The notes: generated by a model from the letters alone, not told the origin. Counted from the stretch's first letter, positions 19,513 through 33,607 are shown. The stretch is 64,000 bases of DNA from Lysobacter auxotrophicus (GCF_027924565.1 NZ_AP027041.1:2294001-2358000), one strand, 5' to 3'. Numbers and translations are program-made.

Positions 19513-19758
19513 TCAGACGTCCACCGGATCGCCCGGGGCGCGTCCACGCAGCTCGCGCATGACGTCATCGGTCGTCACGCCTTCGGGCAGCTTGAAGCGG
19601 CCGCGAGCGCGCGAGATGGCGTCGTCGACGTTCTTGCGCAGGATGATGCGACCGCCTTCCAGCTCCACCTTCAGGTGGGTGCCCTTGGTCAGCCCCAGCG
19701 CGTCGCGGACGGCTTTCGGGAGCGTGATCTGGCCGCGTTCGGCAACGATGGCTTCCAT
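19513..19758 (-). CDS. vapB: AbrB/MazE-type antitoxin, VapB
   Basis: An 81-residue protein whose N-terminal half (MEAIVAERGQITLPKAVRDA, then LGLTKGTHLKVELEGGRIIL) is a SpoVT/AbrB swapped-hairpin DNA-binding domain; the C-terminal tail should wrap the VapC toxin. A GAGGAGG ribosome site precedes the ATG at 19758, much stronger than that of the toxin gene, which fits an antitoxin made in excess. A palindromic operator overlaps its promoter just upstream. Confidence 0.88.
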   Translation of the reverse strand: MEAIVAERGQITLPKAVRDALGLTKGTHLKVELEGGRIILRKNVDDAISRARGRFKLPEGVTTDDVMRELRGRAPGDPVDV

Positions 19759-19785
19759 GGCGGACCTCCTCGGCCTGCGGATTCG

Positions 19786-19824
19786 GTATGCATGAATGAT
19801 ACATACCTTCCCGCCCATACTCAA
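19786..19824 (-). promoter_or_regulatory. vapBC promoter with overlapping operator
   Basis: On the minus strand TTGAGT (19819-19824) and TATCAT (19796-19801) are separated by exactly 17 bases. An inverted repeat at 19786-19806, GTATGCAT facing ATACATAC, covers the -10 box and is the likely site of VapB autoregulation. Confidence 0.72.
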
Positions 19825-19983
19825 TTGCGCATGGCGTGGCAAGCGGCACAATGGTGTCCCTGTTCAGGGTCTAAGACCATCGTCCGGTCGGCGACTTAAC
19901 GCCGGCCGCGGATAATCGACCGGATTCCTGATCCGTCTCTCCGAGCCAGACTCGCCATTCAGCCCAGCCGCCAGGAGGCCCCC

Positions 19984-22749
<2,766 letters not shown>

Positions 22750-22775
22750 TCACAGCCTGGCGGTCTTCCAACGAG

Positions 22776-22798
22776 CCCCTCTCCCGTCGGGAGAGGGG
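22776..22798. repeat. CCCCTCTCCC palindrome
   Basis: Perfect 10-bp stem CCCCTCTCCC/GGGAGAGGGG with a three-base loop, 27 bases after acnA and facing the convergent lipoprotein gene. There is no T-run on either side, so it may be a dispersed repeat or a weak bidirectional terminator. Confidence 0.55.
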
Positions 22799-22857
22799 TC
22801 GGGGCGAGGACGGGCAACCGAGACGTGCCGGAAGCGGATCGCCTGCAAGACCCCGAA

Positions 22858-23301
22858 CTACAACCGCCCCGTCCACTCCACGCTGGTCATCCGCCACTCG
22901 CCGTCGACCTCACGCCAACCGGTGGTGACGTCGTAAAGCCGCGCGGCGTCCGGCAACAGCTGGCCGGAACTGCCGGTCAGCGCGACGTTGAACCGCGCCG
23001 TCGCGTGTCCCGACTGCAGGTCGATGCTGATCGGTCCTACGTTCGCGCCGATCGCGCCGTGCCGCAGGAACATCAGCTGCGCCATGCGGCGCGCGCCGGT
23101 GCGATCGAGCCCGTTCGGGCCAACGAAATCCTCCGCCAGCACGTCCTCAAGCGCCGCAACGTCCTTCCTTTCGATCGCCGACTGCAATTCCCCCATCGTG
23201 TCGCGCAGCCGTTGCTCCCGCGCGCCGCGCCCGCAAGCCGCCAGCACGAACGCCAGGCACACCGCCATCGCGAGGCGGGCGGACACCTTCCCCATCCACA
23301 T
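22858..23301 (-). CDS. Lipoprotein with NTF2/SnoaL-like domain
   Basis: A 147-residue protein with a lipoprotein signal (AVCLAFVLAAC), whose Cys lies near residue 20. The mature part begins with a helix REQRLRDTMGELQSAIERKD followed by VAALEDVLAEDFVGPNG, the pattern of the NTF2-like cone fold that often binds small ligands, and ends in an antiparallel sheet (YDVTTGWREVDGEWRMTSVEW). ATG at 23301 is chosen for its GGGGAA ribosome site; an ATG two codons later is possible. It is divergent from rpfB and convergent with acnA. No specific function can be given. Confidence 0.75.
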   Translation of the reverse strand: MWMGKVSARLAMAVCLAFVLAACGRGAREQRLRDTMGELQSAIERKDVAALEDVLAEDFVGPNGLDRTGARRMAQLMFLRHGAIGANVGPISIDLQSGHATARFNVALTGSSGQLLPDAARLYDVTTGWREVDGEWRMTSVEWTGRL

Positions 23302-23486
23302 TCCAATCGTTCCCCTTCGTATCGCGCGAGCGCCCCATCCTGCCACGGACCACCGGCGCGAAACCGCGCCGCACCGCGCCTTGCCAGTCCTCTCGCCCCA
23401 TGCTCCAATCCATCGAAACCGTACGGTGGAGCATCCATGGAATGCGACCGACGGGCCTGATCAACTGCGATGGAGAGGGGATCGCG

Positions 23487-25166
23487 ATGAGTTTCGAACG
23501 ACCGTGGCTGGCGCAGTACCCCGAGCGGGTTCCGGCGCAGATCGACGTGGACGAGTTTCCGTCCGTCGTCGCCGTGCTGGAAAGCGCCATCGAGAATTAC
23601 CGCGACCGCCCCGCGTTCGCCAATCTCGGCAAGACCCTCACCTACGCCGAAATCGACCAGCTCAGTGCGCAGTTCGCCGCGTACCTGCTGGGTGAGCTGA
23701 AGCTCAAGAAGGGCGATCGCGTCGCGATCATGATGCCCAACTGCCTGCAGTATCCGATCGCCACCTTCGGCGTGCTGCGTGCGGGCCTGACGGTGGTCAA
23801 CACCAATCCGATGTACACCGCGCGCGAGCTGCGGCACCAGCTGGTGGATTCGGGCGCGAGCGTGATCTTCGTGCTCGACAACTTCGCGCACACCGTGCAG
23901 GAAGTGATCGGCGACACGCAGGTCAAGCAGGTGATCACCACCGGCCTTGGCGACATGCTCGGCTTCCCGAAGGGCTCGATCGTCAACTTCGTGCTGAAGT
24001 ACATCAAGAAGATGGTGCCCGAGTACGACCTGCCGGGCGCGATCCGCTTCCGCGACGCGCTCGCGCTGGGCCAGCGCCACACGCTGCCGACGGTCGACAT
24101 CGAACCCAACGACATCGCCTTCCTGCAGTACACCGGCGGCACCACGGGCGTGGCGAAGGGCGCGATGCTCACGCACCGCAACATGGTCGCCAACATGCAG
24201 CAGGCCGCGGCGTGGGTGGGCACCAACGTGCGCATGGGCGAAGAGGTGATCATCACCGCGCTGCCGCTGTACCACATCTTCGCGTTGACGGCGAACGGAC
24301 TGGTCTTCATGAAGTTCGGTGGCCTGAACCACATGATCACCAACCCGCGCGACATGAAGGCCTTCGTCAAGGAGCTCAAGAGCGTGCGGTTCACCGCCAT
24401 CACCGGCGTCAACACGCTGTTCAACGGCCTGCTCAACACGCCGGGCTTCGACGAGGTGGATTTCTCCGGCCTGCACCTGACGCTCGGCGGCGGCATGGCC
24501 GTGCAGCGTTCGGTGGCCGAGCGCTGGAAGCAGGTCACCGGCTCGACGCTGGTGGAAGCCTATGGCTTGACCGAATCGGCGCCGGCCGCGTGCATCAACC
24601 CGATGGACCTGGTCGACTACAACGGCGCCATCGGCCTGCCGATCCCGTCCACGGACGCCTGCGTCAAGGACGAGAACGGCAACGCGATGCCACAGGGCGA
24701 AGTGGGCGAGCTGTGCCTGCGCGGTCCGCAGATCATGAAGGGCTACTGGAAGCGCCCGGAGGAAACCGCGGCGGCGATCGATGCCGACGGCTGGCTGCAC
24801 ACCGGCGACATGGCGCGCATGGACGAGAAGGGCTTCTTCTACATCGTCGACCGCAAGAAGGACATGATCCTGGTCTCGGGCTTCAACGTGTACCCGAACG
24901 AGGTCGAGGACGTGATCGCGATGATGCCCGGCGTGCTCGAAGTGGCTGCCGTGGGCGTGCCGGACGACAAGTCCGGCGAGGCGGTCAAGGTCGTCATCGT
25001 CAAGAAGGATCCGTCGCTCACCGCCGAGCAGGTCAAGGCGCACGCGCGCGAGAACCTCACCGGTTACAAGCATCCGCGCTACGTCGAGTTCCGCACCGAA
25101 CTGCCGAAGACGAACGTGGGCAAGATCCTGCGTCGCGAATTGCGGGACGCTCCGGCAACACACTGA
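23487..25166 (+). CDS. rpfB: Long-chain fatty acyl-CoA ligase RpfB
   Basis: A 559-residue AMP-forming acyl-CoA ligase of the FadD type. Motifs include the P-loop YTGGTTGVAKG, LPLYHIFALT, VEAYGLTESAP, GWLHTGDMA and the C-terminal DRKKDMILVSGFNVYPNEVE and catalytic-Lys region KTNVGKILRRELR. In xanthomonads RpfB activates fatty acids and takes part in DSF turnover and fatty-acid recycling. The name rests on FadD similarity plus position directly upstream of rpfF. The ATG at 23487 has GGAGAGGGG ten bases upstream; a 29-codon upstream extension is unlikely. A terminator follows, so rpfF is not simply co-transcribed. Confidence 0.93.
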   Translation: MSFERPWLAQYPERVPAQIDVDEFPSVVAVLESAIENYRDRPAFANLGKTLTYAEIDQLSAQFAAYLLGELKLKKGDRVAIMMPNCLQYPIATFGVLRAGLTVVNTNPMYTARELRHQLVDSGASVIFVLDNFAHTVQEVIGDTQVKQVITTGLGDMLGFPKGSIVNFVLKYIKKMVPEYDLPGAIRFRDALALGQRHTLPTVDIEPNDIAFLQYTGGTTGVAKGAMLTHRNMVANMQQAAAWVGTNVRMGEEVIITALPLYHIFALTANGLVFMKFGGLNHMITNPRDMKAFVKELKSVRFTAITGVNTLFNGLLNTPGFDEVDFSGLHLTLGGGMAVQRSVAERWKQVTGSTLVEAYGLTESAPAACINPMDLVDYNGAIGLPIPSTDACVKDENGNAMPQGEVGELCLRGPQIMKGYWKRPEETAAAIDADGWLHTGDMARMDEKGFFYIVDRKKDMILVSGFNVYPNEVEDVIAMMPGVLEVAAVGVPDDKSGEAVKVVIVKKDPSLTAEQVKAHARENLTGYKHPRYVEFRTELPKTNVGKILRRELRDAPATH

Positions 25167-25198
25167 ACCCTGCCTGCCCGTTTGTCGGACGCTTCATG

Positions 25199-25226
25199 AA
25201 AGCCCCTCCCCTCGCGGAGGGGCTTT
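25199..25226 (+). terminator. Terminator between rpfB and rpfF
   Basis: Eleven-base-pair stem AAAGCCCCTCC/GGAGGGGCTTT with a six-base loop, followed by CTCTTTT, 33 bases after the rpfB stop. Confidence 0.85.
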
Positions 25227-25331
25227 CTCTTTTGGGCAGATTTCGCGGTGTAGCATCGCCCGGTGGGCAAACTCCCCTTGCCGCTCGCTGCCCACACCCT
25301 GCCTGCGGGCGGCGATGCCGAGGACCGCAAC

Positions 25332-26207
25332 ATGAGCATGATCGAGAAACTGCACCGCACGCGCGCCTACCCGACCCTGCGCGTCGAATCCGACCCCGCG
25401 GGCGACACGCACTGGATGTACATGCACAACGACCACACCCAGGGCGCGCGTCCGTGCTTCCGCACGGAACTCATGGACGACATGTGGAGCTTCCTCAACT
25501 CGATCACGCTGCGTGAGAACCAGCGCCAGAGCGGTCGTCTTCGCCACGTCGTGCTCGCGTCGTCCGCTCCGCACGCGTTCAACCTGGGCGGCGATCTCGC
25601 GCTGTTCTCGCAACTGATCCGCGCGAACGATCGCGAACACCTGCTCGCCTACGCGCGCCGCTGCGTCGAAGGCGTGCACCACTTCCACACGGGCCTGGGC
25701 GGCGACGTGCGCACCATCGCGCTCGTGCAGGGCGATGCACTGGGCGGCGGCCTGGAGCTCGCGCTGTCGTGCCACACCATCGTCGCCGAGGAAGGCGCCG
25801 AGATGGGCTTGCCGGAAGTGCTGTTCGGTTTGTTCCCGGGCATGGGCGCGTACTCGTTCCTGTGCAAGCGCGTGTCGCCGCAGCTCGCCGAACGCCTGAT
25901 CCTGGAAGGCACCATCGCGCCGAGCGAGGAATGGCATCGCATGGGCGTGGTCGACATCCTCGTGCCGAAGGGTGAAGGCGACGCGGCGGTCAACGACGTG
26001 ATCCGCCGGCAGCAGCGCGCTCCGCATGCACACCTGGCGATGAACGCCGTGCGGGGCATCGGCCAGCCGGTGGGCTACGACGAGCTGATGGGCATCACCG
26101 AGGTGTGGGTCGACACCGCGCTGGCGCTGGGCGACCGCGCGCTGAAGACGATGGAGCGCATCGTGCGCGCGCAGGAGCGCCGTTCGGGAACGGAAGCGGC
26201 CGCCTGA
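25332..26207 (+). CDS. rpfF: DSF synthase RpfF (crotonase family)
   Basis: Makes diffusible signal factor (cis-2-unsaturated fatty acids) by combined thioesterase and dehydratase action on acyl-ACP. The 291-residue protein retains the two catalytic glutamates, here Glu142 (GGGLELALSCHT) and Glu162 (MGLPEVLFGLFPG), corresponding to Glu141 and Glu161 of X. campestris RpfF. It also has the oxyanion-hole FNLGGDLALF and the C-terminal TEVWVDTALALGDRALKTME, MERIVRAQERRSG. The ATG at 25332 has GAGGA upstream; an ATG two codons later is possible. It is convergent with rpfC, as in Xanthomonas. In RpfF biology, free RpfC can bind and restrain the enzyme. Confidence 0.95.
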   Translation: MSMIEKLHRTRAYPTLRVESDPAGDTHWMYMHNDHTQGARPCFRTELMDDMWSFLNSITLRENQRQSGRLRHVVLASSAPHAFNLGGDLALFSQLIRANDREHLLAYARRCVEGVHHFHTGLGGDVRTIALVQGDALGGGLELALSCHTIVAEEGAEMGLPEVLFGLFPGMGAYSFLCKRVSPQLAERLILEGTIAPSEEWHRMGVVDILVPKGEGDAAVNDVIRRQQRAPHAHLAMNAVRGIGQPVGYDELMGITEVWVDTALALGDRALKTMERIVRAQERRSGTEAAA

Positions 26208-26300
26208 CGGTGGCCGGGCCGACCGGGTACGCCCGGGCGAGCCGCAACAACCGCGACATCGGCACCACGGGGACGAACGGGCCGAACCTCCGGCCCGGGA

Positions 26301-28472
26301 TCAGGGGGAGCGCTCGCCTTCGCCGCGCGCGGCACGCTGCCGTTCGCGGGCTTCGAGCGCCGCCCTGCCCTGCGCCAGACGCTCACGCAGGCGGACCACG
26401 TGGGACGACCAGTCGCGTGCCAGCTGCCAGTCCGGAAGGCGCATCAGTTCGCCACTGATGGCGGCCAGCTTGATCAGCCCGAGGTTGCTCGCCACGCCCT
26501 TGAGGGCGTGCGCCTGATCGCGAGTGCGCTCCCAATCGACCCGCTGCGCACAGGCCTCGATCTGCTGGAGGCACTTCTCCGCATCGATCAGGCACTGCGC
26601 GATGAATTCGCGCTCGAAACCGGCCCCCATGCCCAGCGCACCCAGCTCGTCGAGCACCGACGGGTCGAAGTGACTGTCGGTCGATGCGGCGGCATCCCGC
26701 GCGGGAGCGACCACAGTCGTGGAAACCCGCTGGTTCGCGGCGATCTCCGCCAGCGTGTCCAACAGGCGCGTCGTGGACACCGGCTTGGAGAGGAAGGCGC
26801 GTGCGCCGGCCTGTTCGCACGCCTGGATCGACTCGGTGGTGACGTCGGCGCTGAGGATCAGCACCGGTGTGCGTCGGCCACTGCCCGCCTCCATCACGCG
26901 CAGCTGGCGTAACAGATCCAGTCCGCTGACGTCCGGCATGTGCAGGTCGGTGATCACCGCGTCGTAGTCGGACGTCGTCAGTGCGTTGAGCACCTCTTCG
27001 CCGCCCTCGACGCAGACCACGCGATGGCCGGCCTTCTGCAACAGGCGCTGCAGGACCATCCGGTTGGCGATGTGGTCGTCGGCGACGATGATCGACAGGC
27101 TGCGCACGCGGGCGCGATGGCGCAGGAACGGATCGGAGAACGCGATGACGTTCGGCGCCGTCTCCGCCTGCCCCATCTCGGGCGCGACGCCTTCCACTGT
27201 CTGCGGCGCGAGCTGCGCGCGTTCGAACGGAAGCTCGACCCAGAACCGGCTGCCTCCGCCTTCCACGGGCTCGTAGCCGATGCTGCCGCCCATTCCCTCC
27301 GCCAGTCCCTTGGCGATGGTCGTGCCCAGGCCCGTGCCGCCGTAACGACGCGCCAGGCTCACGTCGGCCTGCTCGAACGGCTTGAACAGGCGCTGGCGCA
27401 TCGCCGCCGGCACGCCGATGCCGGTGTCCGTCACCACGAACCGCAGGCGCACGCGTTCGGCGGTGGTATCGATGACGCCCACGTCGATACGCACGGCGCC
27501 CTGGTCGGTGAACTTCACTGCGTTGCCGGCGAGGTTGATCAGGATCTGGCGCAGGTGGCCGACGTCGCCGCGCAGCACTTCGGGCACGTCTCGCGAGATG
27601 ACGACTTCGTACTGCAGCTGCTTGGCGCGGACTTGTGGCTGCAGGATCAGGCTGATGGCGTCCATCAGCTCGCGCGGGGTGAAATCGACACGATCGAGCT
27701 TGAGCTTGCCGGCCTCGATCGCCGAAATGTCCAGCACGTCCTCGACCAGCGACAACAGGCTGCGCGTGGACGCCTGGATCGTGCTCAGGCACTCGCGCTG
27801 CTCGTTGTCGAGCTTCGTCGTCGCGAGCAGCTCGGACATGCCCGCCAGACCGTTGAGCGGCGTGCGGAACTCGTGGCTCATGTTCGCCAGGAAACGGCTC
27901 TTGGCCTCGTTCGCGCGGCGGGCCTCGTCCGTCGCGGTGGTCAGTGCGCGCAGCAGGCCGGAGAGATACAGCGGAATGGCGACCAGGCCAAGCAGCAGGC
28001 CGACGCCCAGCACGCGGTTGGACAGCCAGTACTCGTTGAAGGAAACCACCGCGCCGAAACTGGCGAACGACATCGCCACGGCACCGTAGAGATAGCCGTT
28101 GCCGAAGCGCAGGCCGTTGCCGATCGTGACCCACATCAGGATCACGTACACCCACGCGAGCGGCTCGCCGATATGGATCATCGCCGCGGCCATCAGGCCG
28201 TAGTCGGAGATCATCCCGATGATGCGGCGCAGGTGCGACTTCTGTGGGCGCCAGAGGATCCACGCGATCAGGAAGGCGCCGACGACGAAGCCGGTTTCCA
28301 CCATCTTCAGGACGTTGACGTATTCCTTCGAAGGCAGTGCGCCGGTGGCGCCGCGCACGAGCATGTACACCAGCACCACGGACAGCACCGCCAGGCGCAC
28401 GAACGCCTGGCCATGCTCACTGTCGGGGCGCCGCGAAAGTTCCTTTTTCAGATGGCGCAGCACGTTCAACAT
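26301..28472 (-). CDS. rpfC: DSF sensor hybrid kinase RpfC
   Basis: Membrane hybrid histidine kinase that senses DSF and phosphorylates RpfG. The 723 residues comprise an N-terminal membrane region of about five spans (residues 25-178), HisKA with His200 ([13 protein letters not shown]), HATPase with N-box LAGNAVKF and GTGLG, a receiver with Asp509 ([11 protein letters not shown]) and Lys563, and a C-terminal HPt with His655 ([13 protein letters not shown]). This is the full RpfC architecture. It starts six bases after the rpfG stop, so rpfG-rpfC is an operon. The 93-base gap to rpfF has only a weak CGGGCC/GGCCCG hairpin for termination. Confidence 0.95.
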   Translation of the reverse strand: MLNVLRHLKKELSRRPDSEHGQAFVRLAVLSVVLVYMLVRGATGALPSKEYVNVLKMVETGFVVGAFLIAWILWRPQKSHLRRIIGMISDYGLMAAAMIHIGEPLAWVYVILMWVTIGNGLRFGNGYLYGAVAMSFASFGAVVSFNEYWLSNRVLGVGLLLGLVAIPLYLSGLLRALTTATDEARRANEAKSRFLANMSHEFRTPLNGLAGMSELLATTKLDNEQRECLSTIQASTRSLLSLVEDVLDISAIEAGKLKLDRVDFTPRELMDAISLILQPQVRAKQLQYEVVISRDVPEVLRGDVGHLRQILINLAGNAVKFTDQGAVRIDVGVIDTTAERVRLRFVVTDTGIGVPAAMRQRLFKPFEQADVSLARRYGGTGLGTTIAKGLAEGMGGSIGYEPVEGGGSRFWVELPFERAQLAPQTVEGVAPEMGQAETAPNVIAFSDPFLRHRARVRSLSIIVADDHIANRMVLQRLLQKAGHRVVCVEGGEEVLNALTTSDYDAVITDLHMPDVSGLDLLRQLRVMEAGSGRRTPVLILSADVTTESIQACEQAGARAFLSKPVSTTRLLDTLAEIAANQRVSTTVVAPARDAAASTDSHFDPSVLDELGALGMGAGFEREFIAQCLIDAEKCLQQIEACAQRVDWERTRDQAHALKGVASNLGLIKLAAISGELMRLPDWQLARDWSSHVVRLRERLAQGRAALEARERQRAARGEGERSP

Positions 28473-28478
28473 CGCGGC

Positions 28479-29561
28479 TCACTCCAGGCCGGGGCGCGCT
28501 GACACCGTAGAGAACCGGTTGCAGATGTCCTCCAGCCGTTCTCGGCTGCGGATCAGCGCGTCGACGCAACGCGGGTCGAACAATCGACCGCGCTGCGCAT
28601 AGAGATAACCCAGCGCCGCATCCACGTCCCACGCCTTCTTGTACGGGCGGGGAGAGATCAGCGCGTCGAATACGTCGGCAACCGCGACGATCCTGGCTTC
28701 CAACGGGATTTCCTCGCCGCGCAGGCCATCGGGATAACCGCTGCCGTCGTAGCGTTCGTGATGGCGCAGCGCGATGAGCGCGCCGGCCTGGATGAAACGG
28801 TTCTGGCTGCCGCTGAGCAGTTCGTAGCCGATGCGCGGGTGACGACGCATCACCGCGGTCTCGTCCTCCGACAGCGGGCCGGCCTTCATCAGCACCGCAT
28901 CGGGAATGGCGATCTTGCCGATGTCGTGCAGCGGCGCGGCCATTTCGATGACGCGGACTTCGTCTTCGAACATGCCGAGCTGCTCGGCGATGAGGCCCGC
29001 GATATGCGCCATGCGTTCGAGGTACGCGCTGGTGCCCGCGTCGCGGTATTCGATGGCGCGCGCCAATCGCGAAAGCGTTTCGCGCTCGCGCTCTTCGACC
29101 TCGTGCATGCTCGAGAGCAGGCGTTGCTCAAGCGACAGCGCACGCTGCTTCACGTTCTCCGACTGCTGTCGCAGCTGCAACAGGTTGCGGCAGCGGGCGC
29201 GCAGTTCGCGCGGTCGCACCGGCTTGACGAGGAAGTCGATGACGCCCGCTTCGAGCGCCGCCTGCCGGATCGGCTCATCGCCGACCACGGTCACCAGGAT
29301 GATCGGGATGTCCCGATGCAGCGGCAGGCGACGGAAGCGCCGGGCGAACTCCAGCCCGTCGAGGGCCGGCATGCGGTAGTCGAGCAGGAGCAGGTCGGGC
29401 TGGTTGGACTCGCACCAGCCCAGCGCGGCCTCGGGGTCGCCGAAATCGGACACATGCAGCTCGGACGAGATGTCCTCGATGATGTGGCGCAGCATCGTGC
29501 GCGCTGAGGTTTGGTCATCGACGATGACGACGTTCACATCGGGGTTCCGTAGAGCCGCCAC
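28479..29561 (-). CDS. rpfG: Cyclic-di-GMP phosphodiesterase response regulator RpfG
   Basis: Output protein of DSF signalling. The 360 residues have a receiver with Asp61 (LLLLDYRMPALDG) and Lys113, a coiled linker near 130-165, and an HD-GYP domain with His212-Asp213 (PLHDIGKIAIPD), the helix HHERYDGSGYPDGLRGEEIP and DVFDALISPRPYK. The intact HD and GYP motifs predict active hydrolysis of cyclic di-GMP on phosphorylation by RpfC. The GTG start follows AGGGG. rpfC comes next directly; the rpfH gene found between them in X. campestris is missing. Confidence 0.95.
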   Translation of the reverse strand: MAALRNPDVNVVIVDDQTSARTMLRHIIEDISSELHVSDFGDPEAALGWCESNQPDLLLLDYRMPALDGLEFARRFRRLPLHRDIPIILVTVVGDEPIRQAALEAGVIDFLVKPVRPRELRARCRNLLQLRQQSENVKQRALSLEQRLLSSMHEVEERERETLSRLARAIEYRDAGTSAYLERMAHIAGLIAEQLGMFEDEVRVIEMAAPLHDIGKIAIPDAVLMKAGPLSEDETAVMRRHPRIGYELLSGSQNRFIQAGALIALRHHERYDGSGYPDGLRGEEIPLEARIVAVADVFDALISPRPYKKAWDVDAALGYLYAQRGRLFDPRCVDALIRSRERLEDICNRFSTVSARPGLE

Positions 29562-29751
29562 CCCCTGTGGTGGCCGATGAAGGGAGCATACCCCGGGCCG
29601 GCGGCGCCCGCAGCCAGAAACCGCCCTGGCCTGATATGGGAATCGGCTGACGTATGCGTGGGCTTTAGCTGACCTTCACGGCAGGGCGGAGCCGGTGTGC
29701 GTCCCCACCCGGCGGATATGTGACGACGAGCCGGATCGGCAGCCGGCCCGG

Positions 29752-29774
29752 TGCCAGCTTTCGCTGGCATGACG
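29752..29774. repeat. Single REP-like palindrome
   Basis: Stem TGCCAGC/GCTGGCA with a four-base loop and an ATGACG tail, in the 266-base gap between lysS and rpfG. It is a member of the family clustered at 15.7-16.3 kb. Beyond this and the rpfG promoter, which I could not define, the gap holds nothing recognisable. Confidence 0.6.
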
Positions 29775-29827
29775 CCATCCGTTTGTTCGACGGCTTTGCC
29801 GGCGGTGGCGTTCCACCGGGCGACAGG

Positions 29828-31348
<1,521 letters not shown>

Positions 31349-31460
31349 GGGCTGGAGCAGGTATGGGTTTCGAGAAGAGGAAGTGGGACTGGCGAGCCGG
31401 AGGAGGCGTGCCGGAGAGGTCAATCCTCTCACTTCCCGCCCCGCCCCACCCGCTCGCGCA

Positions 31461-32589
31461 TCAAACCGCGTCGGCGCGTTTGGAACCGGCCTCCAGGCCG
31501 GACTTCAGGCTGGCTTCGACGAACTCGTCGAGATCGCCGTCGAGCACCTTCTGCGTGTCGCTGCGCTCGATGCCGGTGCGCAGGTCCTTGATGCGGCTCT
31601 GGTCGAGCACGTAGTTGCGGATCTGGCTGCCCCAGCCGATGTCGGACTTGGTGGCTTCCACCGCGTCGCGCTCGGCGTTGCGCTTCTGGATTTCCAGCTC
31701 GTACAACTTGGCCGCGAGCATCTTCATCGCGCGGTCGCGGTTGGCGTGCTGGCTGCGTTCGGTCTGGCACGCCACCACTATCCCGCTCGGCACGTGCGTG
31801 ATGCGCACGGCGGACTCGGTCTTGTTGACGTGCTGGCCGCCCGCGCCGGAAGACCGGTACACGTCGGTCTTCAGGTCCGCCGGATTGATCTCGATGTCGA
31901 TCTTGTCGTCGACTTCCGGCGATACGAACACGGACGTGAAGCTCGTGTGGCGACGGTTGTCCGAGTCGAACGGCGACTTGCGCACGAGGCGGTGCACGCC
32001 GGTTTCGGTCTTCAGCCAGCCGTACGCGAAATCGCCTTCGACGCGGAACGTCGCCGACTTGATGCCGGCCACGTCGCCGCCGCTGACTTCCATCAGCTCG
32101 GCCTTCCAGCCGCGCGATTCGGCCCAGCGCAGGTACATGCGCAGCAGGATTTCGGCCCAGTCCTGCGCCTCGGTGCCACCGGCGCCGGCCTGGATGTCGA
32201 CGAACGCGTTCGTGCCGTCCATCTTGCCGGAGAACATGCGCTGGAACTCCAGCTTCTCCACGTCCTTGGCGAAGCGCTCGACGTCGTCCACCACGGCCTG
32301 CGCGGTGCCTTCGTCGTTCTCCATCTCGGCCAGTTCGAGCAGTTCGCCCGCGCCAACGAGGCCATCGGTGAGGTCGCGGATGCCGCCGACCACCTTGTCG
32401 AGCGAGGAGCGCTCGCGGCCGAGCGACTGGGCGCGCTCGGCGTCGTTCCAGACGTCCGGGCTTTCCAGTTCGCGGTTTACTTCTTCCAGACGTTCGACCT
32501 TGCGGTCGTAGTCAAAGATACCCCCTGAGCGCATCCAGCCGACCGGTGAGGTCGGCGATGCGCTGGCGGACGGGATTGAGCTCGATCAT
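31461..32589 (-). CDS. prfB: Peptide chain release factor 2 (programmed frameshift)
   Basis: RF2 ends translation at UGA and UAA. The gene is in two frames: 25 codons from the ATG at 32589 ([20 protein letters not shown] onwards) run into an in-frame TGA at 32512-32514, and the remaining frame continues [12 protein letters not shown] to 31461. With a +1 shift the product has 375 residues, the usual RF2 length. It has the codon-recognition SPF motif ([13 protein letters not shown]) and the catalytic GGQ ([14 protein letters not shown]). The shift is autoregulatory: low RF2 lets the ribosome pause at UGA and slip. Confidence 0.97.
32511..32526 (-). promoter_or_regulatory. prfB +1 frameshift site
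   Basis: On the minus strand AGGGGGTATCTTTGAC: an internal Shine-Dalgarno AGGGGG three bases before the slippery CTT, followed by TGA and C. This is the canonical RF2 element with nothing altered. Confidence 0.97.
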
Positions 32590-32677
32590 GTCCAATTCGA
32601 ATCGCGGTGGTGAACCGGCGATTCTAACAAACGATCGCCCGCCGCTGGTTGGCTGGCGGCGGGATGACCGGCCCGAA

Positions 32678-33316
32678 TCAGCGGAAGCGGAACGGTCCCG
32701 GGCGCCAGCCGCTGTCGGAATACCGCCGCACCGGTCCGTAGCTGCTGCTGCCGCCGAACCCGGTGCCGAAGCCGCTGCCGAAGCCGCCGCGGAAGTCGCG
32801 GCTGCGGCGACGGTGCATGCGGTCCTGGAGCTCGTCGCGACGCCCCTCGAGCCAGTCCGCACGGCCGACGCCGGCGGGATCGAGCTTGCGCCGCTCCGCC
32901 TCGCGCTGGCGGAAGTCGCAGAAGTCGTCGTAGGCCTCGATCTCGTGCCGCAGTTCGCGCGCGCAAAGCTCGATCATGATCGCGTCGTCGATGAAGCCGA
33001 GTACCGGGACGTTGTCCGGGATCGCATCGCCGGCCGACACGAAATACGCCAGCGCCGAGCGCACGTTCGCCGCATCCGCCTCCGACAGGCCCCAGCCCTC
33101 GTCGCGCAGCATCGCGATGAGCGAATCGAGCATCAGCAGGCGGTCCTTCACGAACTGCGGCGGATTGCTCTGGCTCGCCTTGGTGGCCAGTTGCGTGGCG
33201 GCTTCGACCACTTCGGCGTTGCTCTTGTCCGACGCTTCCTTTCGGGCCGACTCGACCACACCGGCAAAGTGCTGCAGGTCCTCGTCGGAAAGATCGATGT
33301 TGATCGTCAGCGGCAT
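32678..33316 (-). CDS. DUF1232 (YkvA-like) protein with Gly/Arg-rich tail
   Basis: A 212-residue protein. The middle (LSEADAANVRSALAYFVSAG, DAIPDNVPVLGFIDDAIMIE, then LCARELRHEIEAYDDF) is the DUF1232/YkvA domain, usually a short hydrophobic hairpin of unknown function. The N-terminal 70 residues are charged and helical. The last 45 residues are a low-complexity Arg/Gly/Ser/Phe tail (RRRSRDFRGGFGSGFGTGFG), predicted disordered. The 291 bases upstream (33317-33607) hold its likely promoter but no gene I can support. Function is unknown. Confidence 0.82.
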   Translation of the reverse strand: MPLTINIDLSDEDLQHFAGVVESARKEASDKSNAEVVEAATQLATKASQSNPPQFVKDRLLMLDSLIAMLRDEGWGLSEADAANVRSALAYFVSAGDAIPDNVPVLGFIDDAIMIELCARELRHEIEAYDDFCDFRQREAERRKLDPAGVGRADWLEGRRDELQDRMHRRRSRDFRGGFGSGFGTGFGGSSSYGPVRRYSDSGWRPGPFRFR

Positions 33317-33607
33317 GGCGGAAACTCCCAGTCCGGGGGGAAGGCTGTTCAGCCTAGGTGCGAGAATGTTGCGGCGGCGTCAAGCTTGCTCTTGGACCGA
33401 CGATCCCGGCGGCGGTCGCTTAACCACTCGGCCGACCGCGCGTTTCCTCAGATTCCTCTGGTCGGCAGGCCCGCGCCTGCCCGATAGCCTTGTGCACCTG
33501 CCCCCGCCCGCACGACGCGCTCTCGCCATGACCGTCCTCGTCTCCCCCGTCCGGTTCCCGAAGATCCGCTCCGGCACGCCGGGCCGTGGCTGGCCGGGTG
33601 CAGTGCG
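33317..33607. other. Intergenic stretch with no recognised feature
   Basis: These 291 bases lie between the DUF1232 gene and the first response regulator gene. Open frames here are continuations of antisense shadow frames without a ribosome site. No repeat, hairpin with T-run or convincing promoter was found. Confidence 0.6.

Noticed and set aside
22776-22798. Strong terminator of acnA
   Set aside because: The stem is perfect but lacks a T-run, so it is listed as a palindrome with uncertain role.
31461-32589. Frameshift mutation or pseudogene in prfB
   Set aside because: The in-frame TGA sits in the canonical AGGGGG-TAT-CTT-TGA-C context, so it is the programmed RF2 frameshift.
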